A stretch of DNA of 32,109 nt, taken from NCBI GenBank assembly GCA_949538655.1, contig CATISE010000192.1, positions 1 through 32,109 on the forward strand, written 5' to 3'. Below are positions 1 through 7,718 of this stretch, piece after piece. Positions within the stretch are counted from its first letter, which is position 1. Each line of letters starts with the position of its first letter. The DNA is from Marine Group II euryarchaeote MED-G33. GTDB lineage: Archaea > Thermoplasmatota > Poseidoniia > Poseidoniales > Thalassarchaeaceae. Below the pieces are notes generated by a model, which had not been told where the DNA came from, made no database searches, and saw only the letters and a list, made by a program, of their open reading frames with translations. A program made the translations under genes and the position numbers.

Positions 1-2048
1 TCAACTCAGGAACAAACACAATCGAACTTCCATTTGATGAGAATTGTCGGGTACAAACCGATATCCTGACATCCATTCCTTGCGGTATTGGGTCAATCTC
101 CCCTGGTGAAAAATTGCATTTGGGTTGGGTCGAATGGAGCTTTGGTGACAGCTCTGATGGCGACTATTCAATCCCATTCACATTGGCTGGTGTCAATGGG
201 GCGACCACTAGCGTCGATACAATGTTCACAAGAACACCAACCAGCCCCATACCCAGTTTGACACCCATCACTTCGATTGAGTCTGATGAGCGTCTCAGTT
301 GGTCTTATACTCTGGTAAATTCAGCTGAATCACCAGCTAAATTGTTGTATGAAGATACGTGTATTGTTGAAATGCACGTCGTCTCGTCTTCTGGTGAAAT
401 CGTTTACGATACACGAGGGGCTCGTTCCTGCCCCCCCTCTGGGTTGGAACAAAAAATAGCACCTCTAACATCTCATATCTTGACTTCAGATAGTTGGGAT
501 TATGTGGGATCAGATGGTTGTGAAATTGAGGATGGTGACTATCTGGTTGTATTGACTCAACCAGATCACGACCTCGTTTCTACCCAATCATTCTCACATA
601 TCAATAGTGATTTGAACCCTGCATGTGGCTTAGACGCTCAAGATGCTTCAGTAATCCGATTCTCCGTCGACAATTTGTTCGTGCTTGCTGCAGACAGTCT
701 TGAAGAGAGAATTTCATTTGACTTGACCATTGAAAATACTGGGACTGATGCATTCAACCTCTATTGGCCAACAGATTGTTCTCTCGATTTGCAACTTGGT
801 TTGGCTGGCGCATCACCCATGCGCATTTGGGCCGAAGACTGTGATGGATTTGCTGGTCACCAGATTGCCATTGAACCTCAATCCAGCTACACATGGCCCA
901 CTATTGTGGTACCATTTGTTGAAAATGGTGTTGAGATGATTCAAGGTACATGGCACCTTACCGTAGAAACCACATCACTTCCGTCATTCACGACTCAAAT
1001 CGCCCACACTTACGACGGAGCACATATCTCTGAATCCCTTGACGAAATTCTAGACGAGGATTTGACCGAGGAAAATGTCGATCTCCAATCAGAAGAAACT
1101 GTTGAGGAGACCCTGATTTCCGGGAATTGGGAGTATGTTACCACCGTGGGCCAAGGTTGCTGGTTGATCACAGATTCAGTCGGTACTGAACACAGTTTCA
1201 TTCGCCATCTCGAGCAAACCGATTGGCATCCAGCTCCAGGTTTGAGTGGCACCTATTCGGTACAACCTGGCGAAGCGATGGGACAGTGTTCTGCCTGGTC
1301 AGGGATTGAGATTCTACGAACATTGGATGAAACTGAAACTGTTCCTGAAATCGTTGTGCCAGTGACTCCCGCCTCTCCACCTCCAACAGTCACTGATCAG
1401 ATTGTCACATATGCTCCAACTTCGGCAGCGGTGGTCGCAACAACTTCACTCTCCCTGATGACACTGCTCTATCTGGGCAACACTGAATGGATTCGAATTC
1501 CCGCACTCCAAGTCGGTATTGGTTTGGTCGGAATGGTTCGTCGCGCAGGTGAACACGATGGTGAATATCAGCGTGGACGGATTATGGGTTATCTAACAGC
1601 AAACCCCGGCGTTCACTTCCGCGCTCTATTGGGTGCGCTTGAGATGAGCAATGGACAACTCACACACCACCTCAAGCACCTACAAGCCGATGAAACAATT
1701 TGGAGGCGAAAGGATGGAAGATTGGTCCGTTTTTATCCAGCCAGTATTCAATCCACATTGGATGAGGGTGAGTTGCCGGTTCCATTGCTTACCCCTGACC
1801 CGAACAGTCTACAGGGCAAGATTCTACGACTTTTGGATGCAACCGAAAATGACATTGTGAACCTGAGCCAGAAGGAACTGGCAGTTCGTCTTGAGGCGAG
1901 TCAGCAATTGGTGAGTCACCATCTGCGTACTCTAGAGAAGTTCGGACTTGTGGAACGAGAAAAGGTTGGTATGCGGTATCGATACCAATTAACACGTGAA
2001 GCAATCTTCTTGGTCAACAGTAGCGACTACGATGTTACCCTCGAATAA
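1..2048 (+). CDS. Membrane-anchored double winged-helix regulator (5' end outside window)
   Basis: The reading frame is open from base 3, so the gene is cut by the left edge. The TTG at 114 in the ORF track is not a real start. Residue numbers below count from that TTG. The exported part holds at least three beta-rich repeats, each with spaced cysteines (around residues 60-160 and 190-290, plus one cut by the edge). They resemble BsuPI/intracellular-proteinase-inhibitor folds, and a further Cys-containing module lies at 335-400. A Pro-rich linker and a membrane span (about 436-455) follow. The cytoplasmic end carries two winged helix-turn-helix domains, about 486-545 ('GQLTHHLKHLQ') and 566-628 ('QQLVSHHLRTLEKFGLV'), of the ArsR/MarR-like archaeal kind. 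I infer a one-component receptor that senses something outside and binds DNA inside. The ligand and target are unknown. The architecture is clear; the BsuPI assignment is tentative. Confidence 0.75.
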   Translation, partial: NSGTNTIELPFDENCRVQTDILTSIPCGIGSISPGEKLHLGWVEWSFGDSSDGDYSIPFTLAGVNGATTSVDTMFTRTPTSPIPSLTPITSIESDERLSWSYTLVNSAESPAKLLYEDTCIVEMHVVSSSGEIVYDTRGARSCPPSGLEQKIAPLTSHILTSDSWDYVGSDGCEIEDGDYLVVLTQPDHDLVSTQSFSHINSDLNPACGLDAQDASVIRFSVDNLFVLAADSLEERISFDLTIENTGTDAFNLYWPTDCSLDLQLGLAGASPMRIWAEDCDGFAGHQIAIEPQSSYTWPTIVVPFVENGVEMIQGTWHLTVETTSLPSFTTQIAHTYDGAHISESLDEILDEDLTEENVDLQSEETVEETLISGNWEYVTTVGQGCWLITDSVGTEHSFIRHLEQTDWHPAPGLSGTYSVQPGEAMGQCSAWSGIEILRTLDETETVPEIVVPVTPASPPPTVTDQIVTYAPTSAAVVATTSLSLMTLLYLGNTEWIRIPALQVGIGLVGMVRRAGEHDGEYQRGRIMGYLTANPGVHFRALLGALEMSNGQLTHHLKHLQADETIWRRKDGRLVRFYPASIQSTLDEGELPVPLLTPDPNSLQGKILRLLDATENDIVNLSQKELAVRLEASQQLVSHHLRTLEKFGLVEREKVGMRYRYQLTREAIFLVNSSDYDVTLE

Positions 2049-2065
2049 GGCAGGATTAGCGGTTC

Positions 2066-2075
2066 CTTCAATAGG
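2066..2075 (+). promoter_or_regulatory. Candidate TATA box for leuS
   Basis: The A/T-rich box 'cttcaatagg' resembles the clearer boxes at 10231-10240 and 31043-31053. It would place transcription start near 2095, at the foot of the hairpin at 2093-2113. It is degenerate, so support is modest. Confidence 0.4.
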
Positions 2076-2092
2076 GCGCCTCAATTGGCCGA

Positions 2093-2113
2093 GCGTGCAC
2101 CTTCGGTGCACGC
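2093..2113 (+). repeat. Inverted repeat / 5' hairpin upstream of leuS
   Basis: This is a perfect 9-bp inverted repeat with a 3-base centre (gcgtgcacc-ttc-ggtgcacgc). It lies 18 bases before the leuS ATG and just before a 'gaggg' Shine-Dalgarno-like stretch. If transcription starts about 25 bases after the box at 2066, the hairpin forms the extreme 5' end of the mRNA. It could instead be an operator read as DNA. Confidence 0.7.
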
Positions 2114-2131
2114 ACACGTGAGGGCAAGTCA

Positions 2132-4996
2132 ATGGTGGACTACGATCCTGCTTCGATAGAGGCCCGTTGGCAGGCTGCGTGGAGTGAAGCAAAAGTCTTC
2201 CAAAGTGAAGTGGATTTGGGGCGGCCGAAATTCTACTGCCTAGAGATGTTCCCCTATCCAAGTGGAAAAATGCACATGGGACATGTTCGCAATTACAGCA
2301 TTGGCGATAGCATGGCTCGATTCCGTCGTTTGGCTGGATACAATGTGCTCTATCCAATGGGTTACGATTCATTTGGTATGCCTGCCGAGAATGCTGCAAC
2401 CAAAATTGGAGGGCATCCCCATGATGTGACTTGGGCGAATATCGAGAGTATACGCGCTGATTTGAAACGCATGGGCTTCTCATATGATTGGCGTCGAGAA
2501 CTGGCCACAAGTGATTCAACTTACTACCGCTGGAACCAATGGATCTTTCTCAAGTTCTACGAGATGGGGTTGGTTGAACGGCGTAAGGCTCCGGTGAATT
2601 GGTGCGACCCTTGTGACACCGTTCTAGCAAATGAGCAGGTCAAAAACAATCGATGCTGGAGATGTGCAGGTGAAGTTCGCCAGAAGGAAATGGCACAGTG
2701 GTTCCTGAAGATGACTGATTACGCTGATGAGTTGCTCGATGAATTAGAACATATTGAATTCCCTGAGAATGTTAAGGCCATGCAGCGCAATTGGATTGGA
2801 CGTTCCCATGGTGCAGAGATTCACTTTCCAATCATCGATAGTGATGCAGTCATCAAGGCGTTTACAACACGCCCTGATACCATTTTCGGAGTGACATTCG
2901 TAACTCTAGCACCCGAGCACTCTCTTTGCCTATCCCTCGTCGAAGGGACTGAATTCGAAGACGATTATCGGGCCCTCGCTGATGAATGTGCAAAACTTTC
3001 TGAATTCGATCGTATCAATATGCTGAAGGAAAAGAAGGGGGTTTTCCTCGGCCGATATGCATCAAACCCATTGACGGGGGAAAAAGTACCAATCTATGCA
3101 GGTAATTTCGTTGTCGCTTCCTATGGAACTGGTGCAGTAATGGCAGTACCTGGACACGACCAACGCGATCATGACTTTGCCAAGAAATACGATATTTCGA
3201 TTCTACAGGTTCTTTCGGAAGAAGAAGGAAAGGAACCCAAAGTCACTGGGCGTGCCTTCGAGGGGTTGGGTTGGATGTTCAATTCCGGCCTACCTGGTTT
3301 TGATGGTCTATATGGTGATGATGCAAAATCAGCAGTGATTCTTTCTCTAGAAGAGAAGGGCATGGGAGAAGGAACCGTGCAATATCGCCTCAAGGATTGG
3401 CTGCTCAGTCGACAGCGTTTCTGGGGCACCCCCATTCCTTTCATTCATTGTGATGACTGTGGTGTCATCCCTGTACCTGAAGACGATTTACCCATCGAAT
3501 TACCACTTGATGTTGTTTTCACAGAAGGTCAATCTGGAAACCCGTTGGCAACCCACGAAGGTTTCGTGAATACAATTTGCCCGAGTTGTGGCTTACCCGC
3601 AAAACGTGAAACCGATACAATGGACACGTTCTATGATTCGTCATGGTATTTCTTGCGATTTACAGATGCACAGAACGATTCGGCTCCTTTTGGAAAAATC
3701 AATGCAGATTATTGGATGGAAAACGGAGTGGATCTCTACATCGGTGGTATTGAGCATGCTGTGATGCACCTGCTTTACGCTCGCTTCTTTACAAAGGCGC
3801 TTCGAGATGCCGGACTTAACGACGTGTCTGAACCGTTTTCTCGTTTGGTTTGTCAAGGGATGGTGAATGCCCCCACTCCATATTGTGCCAAGTGTAATGT
3901 TGAGTATCATGTCGATTTGATTGGCCAGAAATGCCCGACCTGTAGTGACGTTCTCGGTTCTAGATCGGCAAAAATGAGCAAGAGTTTGGGCAACACCGTT
4001 AGTCCAGAAGTCATGATTGAAAAGTATGGAGCGGATACAGTTCGTCTGTTCATTCTCTTCGGTGCCAATCCAGAGGCGGGAATGGATTGGTCAGATTCAG
4101 CAATTGATTCCAATCATAGACAGATGAGAGCAATTCATACTGCCCTGAATCAAGGAATCCAAATTGATTCTGAGTCGGGGGCGATGGATGATTGGCTTCT
4201 TGCCAGAGCTCGCCAATCATGGAATAACTGGGTTGACAGCATGTCAAACGTTGGGCTTCGAGATGGAGTCATGATTAGCCATTTTGAAATGGTTGCAGAT
4301 TGGCAATGGGCACAACGTCGGGGAGGAATCAGCACAAATGCTGCTCGTGAATATTTGACCCATTGGATTCCTATGCTATATCCAGCAACACCACATATTG
4401 CAGAGGAAATGTGGAATATGATGGGGGAAGATACCATGCTCGCCCTAACGGACATTGACATGGATGTAACATCTGAAACTCCGGAACAAGACGTGATTGT
4501 GTTGGCGCAAGAGGAATATCTCCGGCGTGTAATCGACCGAGCACGCAGTGTTCGTGAACTGGCTGAACGCCATATCGATGGTAATCTTTCTGCTGTGATT
4601 ATTCAAACCGCACAAGACTGGAAATCCTCCCTCGCATCTCAAGCGATTGGTATGCACGCTGATGATTTTGATTTCAAGCAAGGTGGCAATAAATTTCTAC
4701 AGACACAACAGTGTTTCCAGGATGATGAATTGAAAGGTGAGGTCATGCAATTTTGGCGTGCAATCGTCGTTGGTCAAAAGAAACGTAGAGGTCGTATTTT
4801 CACTTGGGGAGATCAAGAAAAAACCCTCATCTTAAGCCAATATGACGAAGTGCAATTCCTGAATCAAAATACTGAATTCATAGCCAAGGTGCTGGATATT
4901 GGAAGTGTACAAGTCTACCGTGCAGGAGATGGCGAAGATGTTGCAGGTAAAGCACGTACAAGTCTGCCACTTGAACCAGGAATCGCTTGGCTATGA
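2132..4996 (+). CDS. leuS: Leucyl-tRNA synthetase, bacterial type
   Basis: This enzyme charges tRNA-Leu with leucine in the cytoplasm. At 954 residues it has the class I signatures: the HIGH box as 'HMGH' at residues 48-51 and 'KMSKS' at 614-618. The order is that of bacterial LeuRS: a zinc-binding segment ('WCDPCDTVLANEQV' followed by 'CWRC'), 'MQRNWIGRS', a CP1 editing domain with 'TTRPDTIFGVT' and 'YGTGAVMAVPGHDQRD', then 'LLSRQRFWGTPIP'. Archaeal LeuRS differs in these motifs and in where the editing domain is inserted, so bacterial origin is likely. Oddly, the segment just before KMSKS, where bacterial enzymes carry the leucine-specific domain, is a short CxxC...CxxC zinc-ribbon-like insert ('YCAKCNVEYHVDLIGQKC'). 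The ATG at 2132 follows 'gaggg' at suitable spacing and a hairpin. Confidence 0.97.
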   Translation: MVDYDPASIEARWQAAWSEAKVFQSEVDLGRPKFYCLEMFPYPSGKMHMGHVRNYSIGDSMARFRRLAGYNVLYPMGYDSFGMPAENAATKIGGHPHDVTWANIESIRADLKRMGFSYDWRRELATSDSTYYRWNQWIFLKFYEMGLVERRKAPVNWCDPCDTVLANEQVKNNRCWRCAGEVRQKEMAQWFLKMTDYADELLDELEHIEFPENVKAMQRNWIGRSHGAEIHFPIIDSDAVIKAFTTRPDTIFGVTFVTLAPEHSLCLSLVEGTEFEDDYRALADECAKLSEFDRINMLKEKKGVFLGRYASNPLTGEKVPIYAGNFVVASYGTGAVMAVPGHDQRDHDFAKKYDISILQVLSEEEGKEPKVTGRAFEGLGWMFNSGLPGFDGLYGDDAKSAVILSLEEKGMGEGTVQYRLKDWLLSRQRFWGTPIPFIHCDDCGVIPVPEDDLPIELPLDVVFTEGQSGNPLATHEGFVNTICPSCGLPAKRETDTMDTFYDSSWYFLRFTDAQNDSAPFGKINADYWMENGVDLYIGGIEHAVMHLLYARFFTKALRDAGLNDVSEPFSRLVCQGMVNAPTPYCAKCNVEYHVDLIGQKCPTCSDVLGSRSAKMSKSLGNTVSPEVMIEKYGADTVRLFILFGANPEAGMDWSDSAIDSNHRQMRAIHTALNQGIQIDSESGAMDDWLLARARQSWNNWVDSMSNVGLRDGVMISHFEMVADWQWAQRRGGISTNAAREYLTHWIPMLYPATPHIAEEMWNMMGEDTMLALTDIDMDVTSETPEQDVIVLAQEEYLRRVIDRARSVRELAERHIDGNLSAVIIQTAQDWKSSLASQAIGMHADDFDFKQGGNKFLQTQQCFQDDELKGEVMQFWRAIVVGQKKRRGRIFTWGDQEKTLILSQYDEVQFLNQNTEFIAKVLDIGSVQVYRAGDGEDVAGKARTSLPLEPGIAWL

Positions 4997-5019
4997 TGAA
5001 TAGGTATGGTTGATTGTTT

Positions 5020-5232
5020 ATGAAGGAATATCTTGGAGCTTTGTTGTTTTGGGGATTCATAATTTGGTGTTTTGTTTGGCCTTCGATATCATATTCCAAA
5101 GAGAAAAAATCCAGAGGTGAAGAGGTGACTAGTGCCTGGTTCGATATGAGCGAATTCAAACTTCGATATGTGTTACCCCAACTTCTTGTTGTAGGTCTTG
5201 CTCTGGTGATTGGTATGGCTTGGGGAGGGTGA
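5020..5232 (+). CDS. Small two-span membrane protein, unknown function
   Basis: This is a 70-residue protein if started at the ATG at 5020; the ORF-track start is a TTG two codons upstream. It has a membrane segment near the N-terminus ('LLFWGFIIWCFVWPSIS'), a charged loop ('KEKKSRGEEV') and a second segment at the end ('LPQLLVVGLALVIGMAWG'). I do not recognise a family. It starts 23 bases after leuS, and its stop lies 5 bases before the next ATG. Its terminal bases also supply the Shine-Dalgarno sequence of that gene, so the two are probably co-transcribed and translated in sequence. Confidence 0.7.
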   Translation: MKEYLGALLFWGFIIWCFVWPSISYSKEKKSRGEEVTSAWFDMSEFKLRYVLPQLLVVGLALVIGMAWGG

Positions 5233-5237
5233 TTCGA

Positions 5238-5588
5238 ATGCCTACGGTACTGTTTGATGGGTTTTGTTCGACCTGTAATCGGTGGGCACAGTGGATCTCG
5301 AAGAGGGATTCAAAGAGTGTCTTTGAGCTGATTCCGCAAGATTCCCCTGAGGGTGATATAGCCATGGAATCATGCCCTGCTCACCTCAAGGAAATAGATT
5401 CAGTCTACATCGTGAATGGGGATCAGTGGTTTGTTCGTTCAAGTGCAGTTTGTCGGATGTTGTGGAAACTCAGGTTACATTGGAAAATTGCAGGCGTTCT
5501 ATTGTGGCTCATCCCTCGTCCTCTTCGGGATTTTGGATACGATATGTTCGCCAAGCGACGACATGGTTTGCTTACCTCTGATTCATGA
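5238..5588 (+). CDS. DCC-family (DUF393) thiol-disulfide oxidoreductase-like protein
   Basis: This 116-residue protein opens with 'VLFDGFCSTCNRWAQW', the DGxCxxC signature of the DUF393/DCC family (YuxK-like), which has a thioredoxin-like fold. It continues with a typical 'RSSAVCRMLWKL' segment and a hydrophobic 'LLWLIPRPLRD' stretch. Redox activity is proposed for the family from the CxxC pair, but substrates are not established. The start is the ATG at 5238, preceded by 'gggagg' at about 8 bases; the ORF-track ATG at 5220 overlaps the upstream gene and lacks such a site. Its length matches the family. It probably belongs to the leuS-side transcript. Confidence 0.88.
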   Translation: MPTVLFDGFCSTCNRWAQWISKRDSKSVFELIPQDSPEGDIAMESCPAHLKEIDSVYIVNGDQWFVRSSAVCRMLWKLRLHWKIAGVLLWLIPRPLRDFGYDMFAKRRHGLLTSDS

Positions 5589-5590
5589 AC

Positions 5591-5608
5591 CCTCTCTCGC
5601 TGGAGAGG
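5591..5608 (+). repeat. Hairpin overlapping the ribosome-binding site of the next gene
   Basis: The repeat is cctctct-cgct-ggagagg, with 6 Watson-Crick pairs plus one G-U pair. It begins 2 bases after the DUF393 stop. The 3' arm 'ggagagg' is also the only Shine-Dalgarno-like sequence for the GTG start at 5613, 4 bases away, so folding would mask it. Confidence 0.55.
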
Positions 5609-5612
5609 AACA

Positions 5613-6713
5613 GTGAGTTCAAATCCGAATCGTAAAAAGGATTCTTCGGCCCCTAAATCCAGTGCGTCGAAGAAGGGTGGTAGTTCTTCACGTAAAGGAA
5701 AAAGACGGCGGGGGCGCTCTAAGAAAAATGACGGGCCTCAAATCGATGAGGAAGCAGTACTTCGCGCCAAGGAACGATTTGACAGATCACCCCCTGCAAT
5801 GGGCTTACCCTCCAATCTAGATCCTCCGCCTAAGCAGATCAAACTCAGCTGGAAACTTTCACCCGTTCCCAAAAATGTTGAGCGGGAAGTACATGATATC
5901 GTTTGTAGACCCGGTGAGTTCGGTTTTCTAGACGATGAACGTGTTGACGAGATCGCGGAACAACTTGGCGATCGACCGATTTCACTCGAGCAAGCATTGA
6001 GTTTGCGTGCTGCTCTAAATCAGGAGAAAGCAGTATTCAGTCATGGACGTTTACAGAGAAGGGCCCGTGAAATGCTTCGTAAATACGATGGTGGCGAAAG
6101 CGTTCTCTCACTTTCGAAACGCTATGACTTCCCTCCAGTCAACTTATTCCGTGCAATTCTAACTGCAAGGAATTGGTCGAAAACTCGAATCAAAGAAACG
6201 CTTCGTGAAGCAGATAAGAAACTCAATGAACGTGATTTGGCTGAATTCCGAAAAGCAGAAGCAGAAGATCGTGTAACACATGTGAACCAAGCCGAGACAC
6301 ATCATGCTGCAGATTTGTTTGAGAAAGTATTGTGTGATCATTTTACTGCAAATGGAGTTCGATTTAGAACACAAACCGAATTACTGAAAGAACAAGTAGA
6401 ATCAGAGGGGCGACCAGTGAGAACACCTGATTTGTTGATGCTGGATCATGTCGAAATCAATGGCGTCCCAGTCGCTTGGATTGATGCCAAGCACTTCTAC
6501 GGTGCTGGTCTTTCTTTCCAGCGAAAGAAAACACAGAAACAGGTGAATCGTTATGCTGAGGAATGGGGGCATGGCGCGATTATTTATCGTCATGGATTCT
6601 GTGATGGACTGAAGTTACGAGGTGCCATTTTATTGGATGCAAGTCCGATTGATTTGACCGAACTAATTGAGCACAATAAACGCCTAAACGATGAACGTCT
6701 CAGTGAAGATTGA
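5613..6713 (+). CDS. TPD-motif PD-(D/E)XK nuclease, archaeal homologue of CDIN1 (C15orf41)
   Basis: This is a 366-residue protein. Residues 1-45 are a basic, Ser/Lys/Arg-rich, probably disordered tail ('GKRRRGRSKK'). Residues about 140-200 form a helical helix-turn-helix-like region ('EMLRKYDGGESVLSLSKRYD'). The C-terminal nuclease domain has an acidic helix ('FEKVLCDHFTANGVRF'), the diagnostic 'RTPDLL' (TPD at 271-273) and 'VAWIDAKHFYG' (D291, K293), then 'HGAIIYRHGF'. This order matches the TPD family that includes human CDIN1, the congenital dyserythropoietic anaemia type I protein. The predicted activity is Mg-dependent nucleic-acid cleavage; the substrate is not known from sequence. It starts at GTG. 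Its 3' end overlaps the convergent pantoate kinase gene by 14 bases. Confidence 0.85.
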   Translation: MSSNPNRKKDSSAPKSSASKKGGSSSRKGKRRRGRSKKNDGPQIDEEAVLRAKERFDRSPPAMGLPSNLDPPPKQIKLSWKLSPVPKNVEREVHDIVCRPGEFGFLDDERVDEIAEQLGDRPISLEQALSLRAALNQEKAVFSHGRLQRRAREMLRKYDGGESVLSLSKRYDFPPVNLFRAILTARNWSKTRIKETLREADKKLNERDLAEFRKAEAEDRVTHVNQAETHHAADLFEKVLCDHFTANGVRFRTQTELLKEQVESEGRPVRTPDLLMLDHVEINGVPVAWIDAKHFYGAGLSFQRKKTQKQVNRYAEEWGHGAIIYRHGFCDGLKLRGAILLDASPIDLTELIEHNKRLNDERLSED

Positions 6714-7674
6714 GTGCATCGGAAGCGATTGATGCTGAAGTTGCACCCAGTCCACGCATCTGTAGATGCTCGACGACAACGGCCTGCCAATCTGCAGATA
6801 GAGATAATTCGCTAGGTACGATAATTGCGCTTTCACCCAACATGCAAAGTCGAGCAACAAGAGCACCGTCTGCAAAACCTGCACCTGCAAGTGCACCTCC
6901 AACCAGATGCAGAAGATCAAGTCGATTTGAATCTGCTAACAATCCCGATCTTTCTACAAATTCAGCACTTTTCGAAAGTAATTCAGGCCATCTACTTGCA
7001 TCCCATTGCCCATCACGGAGCTTCAATAAACAATGTTCACCCGCAGCACGTATCGCCAATTTCCATTCACCATCGTCAATGTAATTCGAGGTGTGTTGAC
7101 TTGATGTCTTTCTCCAAACAACAACCAATGGGATCTCATCGTACCATGAGAGGACGGCGCCCGGGCCACCCAATCCATCTGGTAATTGTGGGCAACCGGG
7201 TTCCAATCGCAATTCCACACCGCCTGAATGAAGTGCAGCGACATCACCTAAACCACCAGACAATTGTCGTTCAACTCTATGCGCGACATGGATGGCGCGA
7301 GAACGCGCCAAATCTTCGTCTACCCCAAGTGCGCGTTGAATGGCCAGAGCACAACCAATCGCACCTGCCGCTGAAAGCCCAAATCCTTGGGAGGGGGGCA
7401 ACTCACATTCATGAGATAAAATCCAATCATGATCACCGAATGCGGAATCGTGTCCCTTGAGTTCTTCAAGGACCAACTGGTGTAACTCTGAGCCTGGTGC
7501 ATCTCCCTCTATTGTGAGTAATCCATTTCCAGATTTTGCTTTGGCTTCGATAATGACTCCGCAATCCAAAGCCAAGCCAGCCCCCCGACTTCCTTGCTCA
7601 AGTAAAATTTCAGAATCATCTTGGACACTGAAAATCAGCGTTACATGACCACCCACCCGGGCTCGACCTTGCAT
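6700..7674 (-). CDS. Pantoate kinase (archaeal GHMP-kinase family)
   Basis: This enzyme phosphorylates pantoate to 4-phosphopantoate, the archaeal route to coenzyme A that replaces bacterial pantothenate synthetase and kinase. The protein has about 324 residues and the COG1829 pattern: N-terminal 'GSRGAGLALDCGV', the GHMP ATP-binding loop 'PPSQGFGLSAAGAIGCALA', and 'SGGLGDVAALHSGGVE'. ATG at 7674 is preferred; the tracked start is the GTG codon just before it. The gene follows rpoD by about 40 bases on the same strand, so it may end the S13-S4-S11-RpoD transcript, although the gap contains two hairpins. Phosphopantothenate synthetase, its usual pathway partner, is not in the window. The last 14 bases overlap the convergent nuclease gene. 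Confidence 0.93.
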   Translation of the reverse strand: MQGRARVGGHVTLIFSVQDDSEILLEQGSRGAGLALDCGVIIEAKAKSGNGLLTIEGDAPGSELHQLVLEELKGHDSAFGDHDWILSHECELPPSQGFGLSAAGAIGCALAIQRALGVDEDLARSRAIHVAHRVERQLSGGLGDVAALHSGGVELRLEPGCPQLPDGLGGPGAVLSWYDEIPLVVVWRKTSSQHTSNYIDDGEWKLAIRAAGEHCLLKLRDGQWDASRWPELLSKSAEFVERSGLLADSNRLDLLHLVGGALAGAGFADGALVARLCMLGESAIIVPSELSLSADWQAVVVEHLQMRGLGATSASIASDALNLH

Positions 7675-7679
7675 CACAA

Positions 7680-7718
7680 ACCCTCGTAGGGGGTGCTGCT
7701 CTTGAGTCTATGACTCAA
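7680..7718 (-). repeat. Two adjacent hairpins between rpoD and pantoate kinase
   Basis: One perfect 7-bp repeat (ttgagtc-tat-gactcaa, 7702-7718) covers the rpoD stop codon. A second 6-bp repeat with one G-U pair (accctc-gta-gggggt, 7680-7694) ends 5 bases before the pantoate kinase ATG. Both have 3-base centres like the other intergenic repeats here. There is no following T-run, so neither looks like a simple archaeal terminator. They could attenuate readthrough or mark a processing site. Confidence 0.6.

Noticed and set aside
1989-2519. 176-residue ORF on the minus strand across the leuS start
   Set aside because: It overlaps the conserved HMGH region of leuS and the leader hairpin; the product has no domain character.
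5605-5632. Possible tRNA T-loop-like sequence (gttcaaatc)
   Set aside because: The flanking bases do not pair as a T-stem, and no acceptor or anticodon arm can be built around it.
6825-7460. 211-residue ORF on the plus strand, His-rich
   Set aside because: It is antisense to pantoate kinase motifs. The His/Arg richness is a by-product of reading the GHMP kinase gene backwards.
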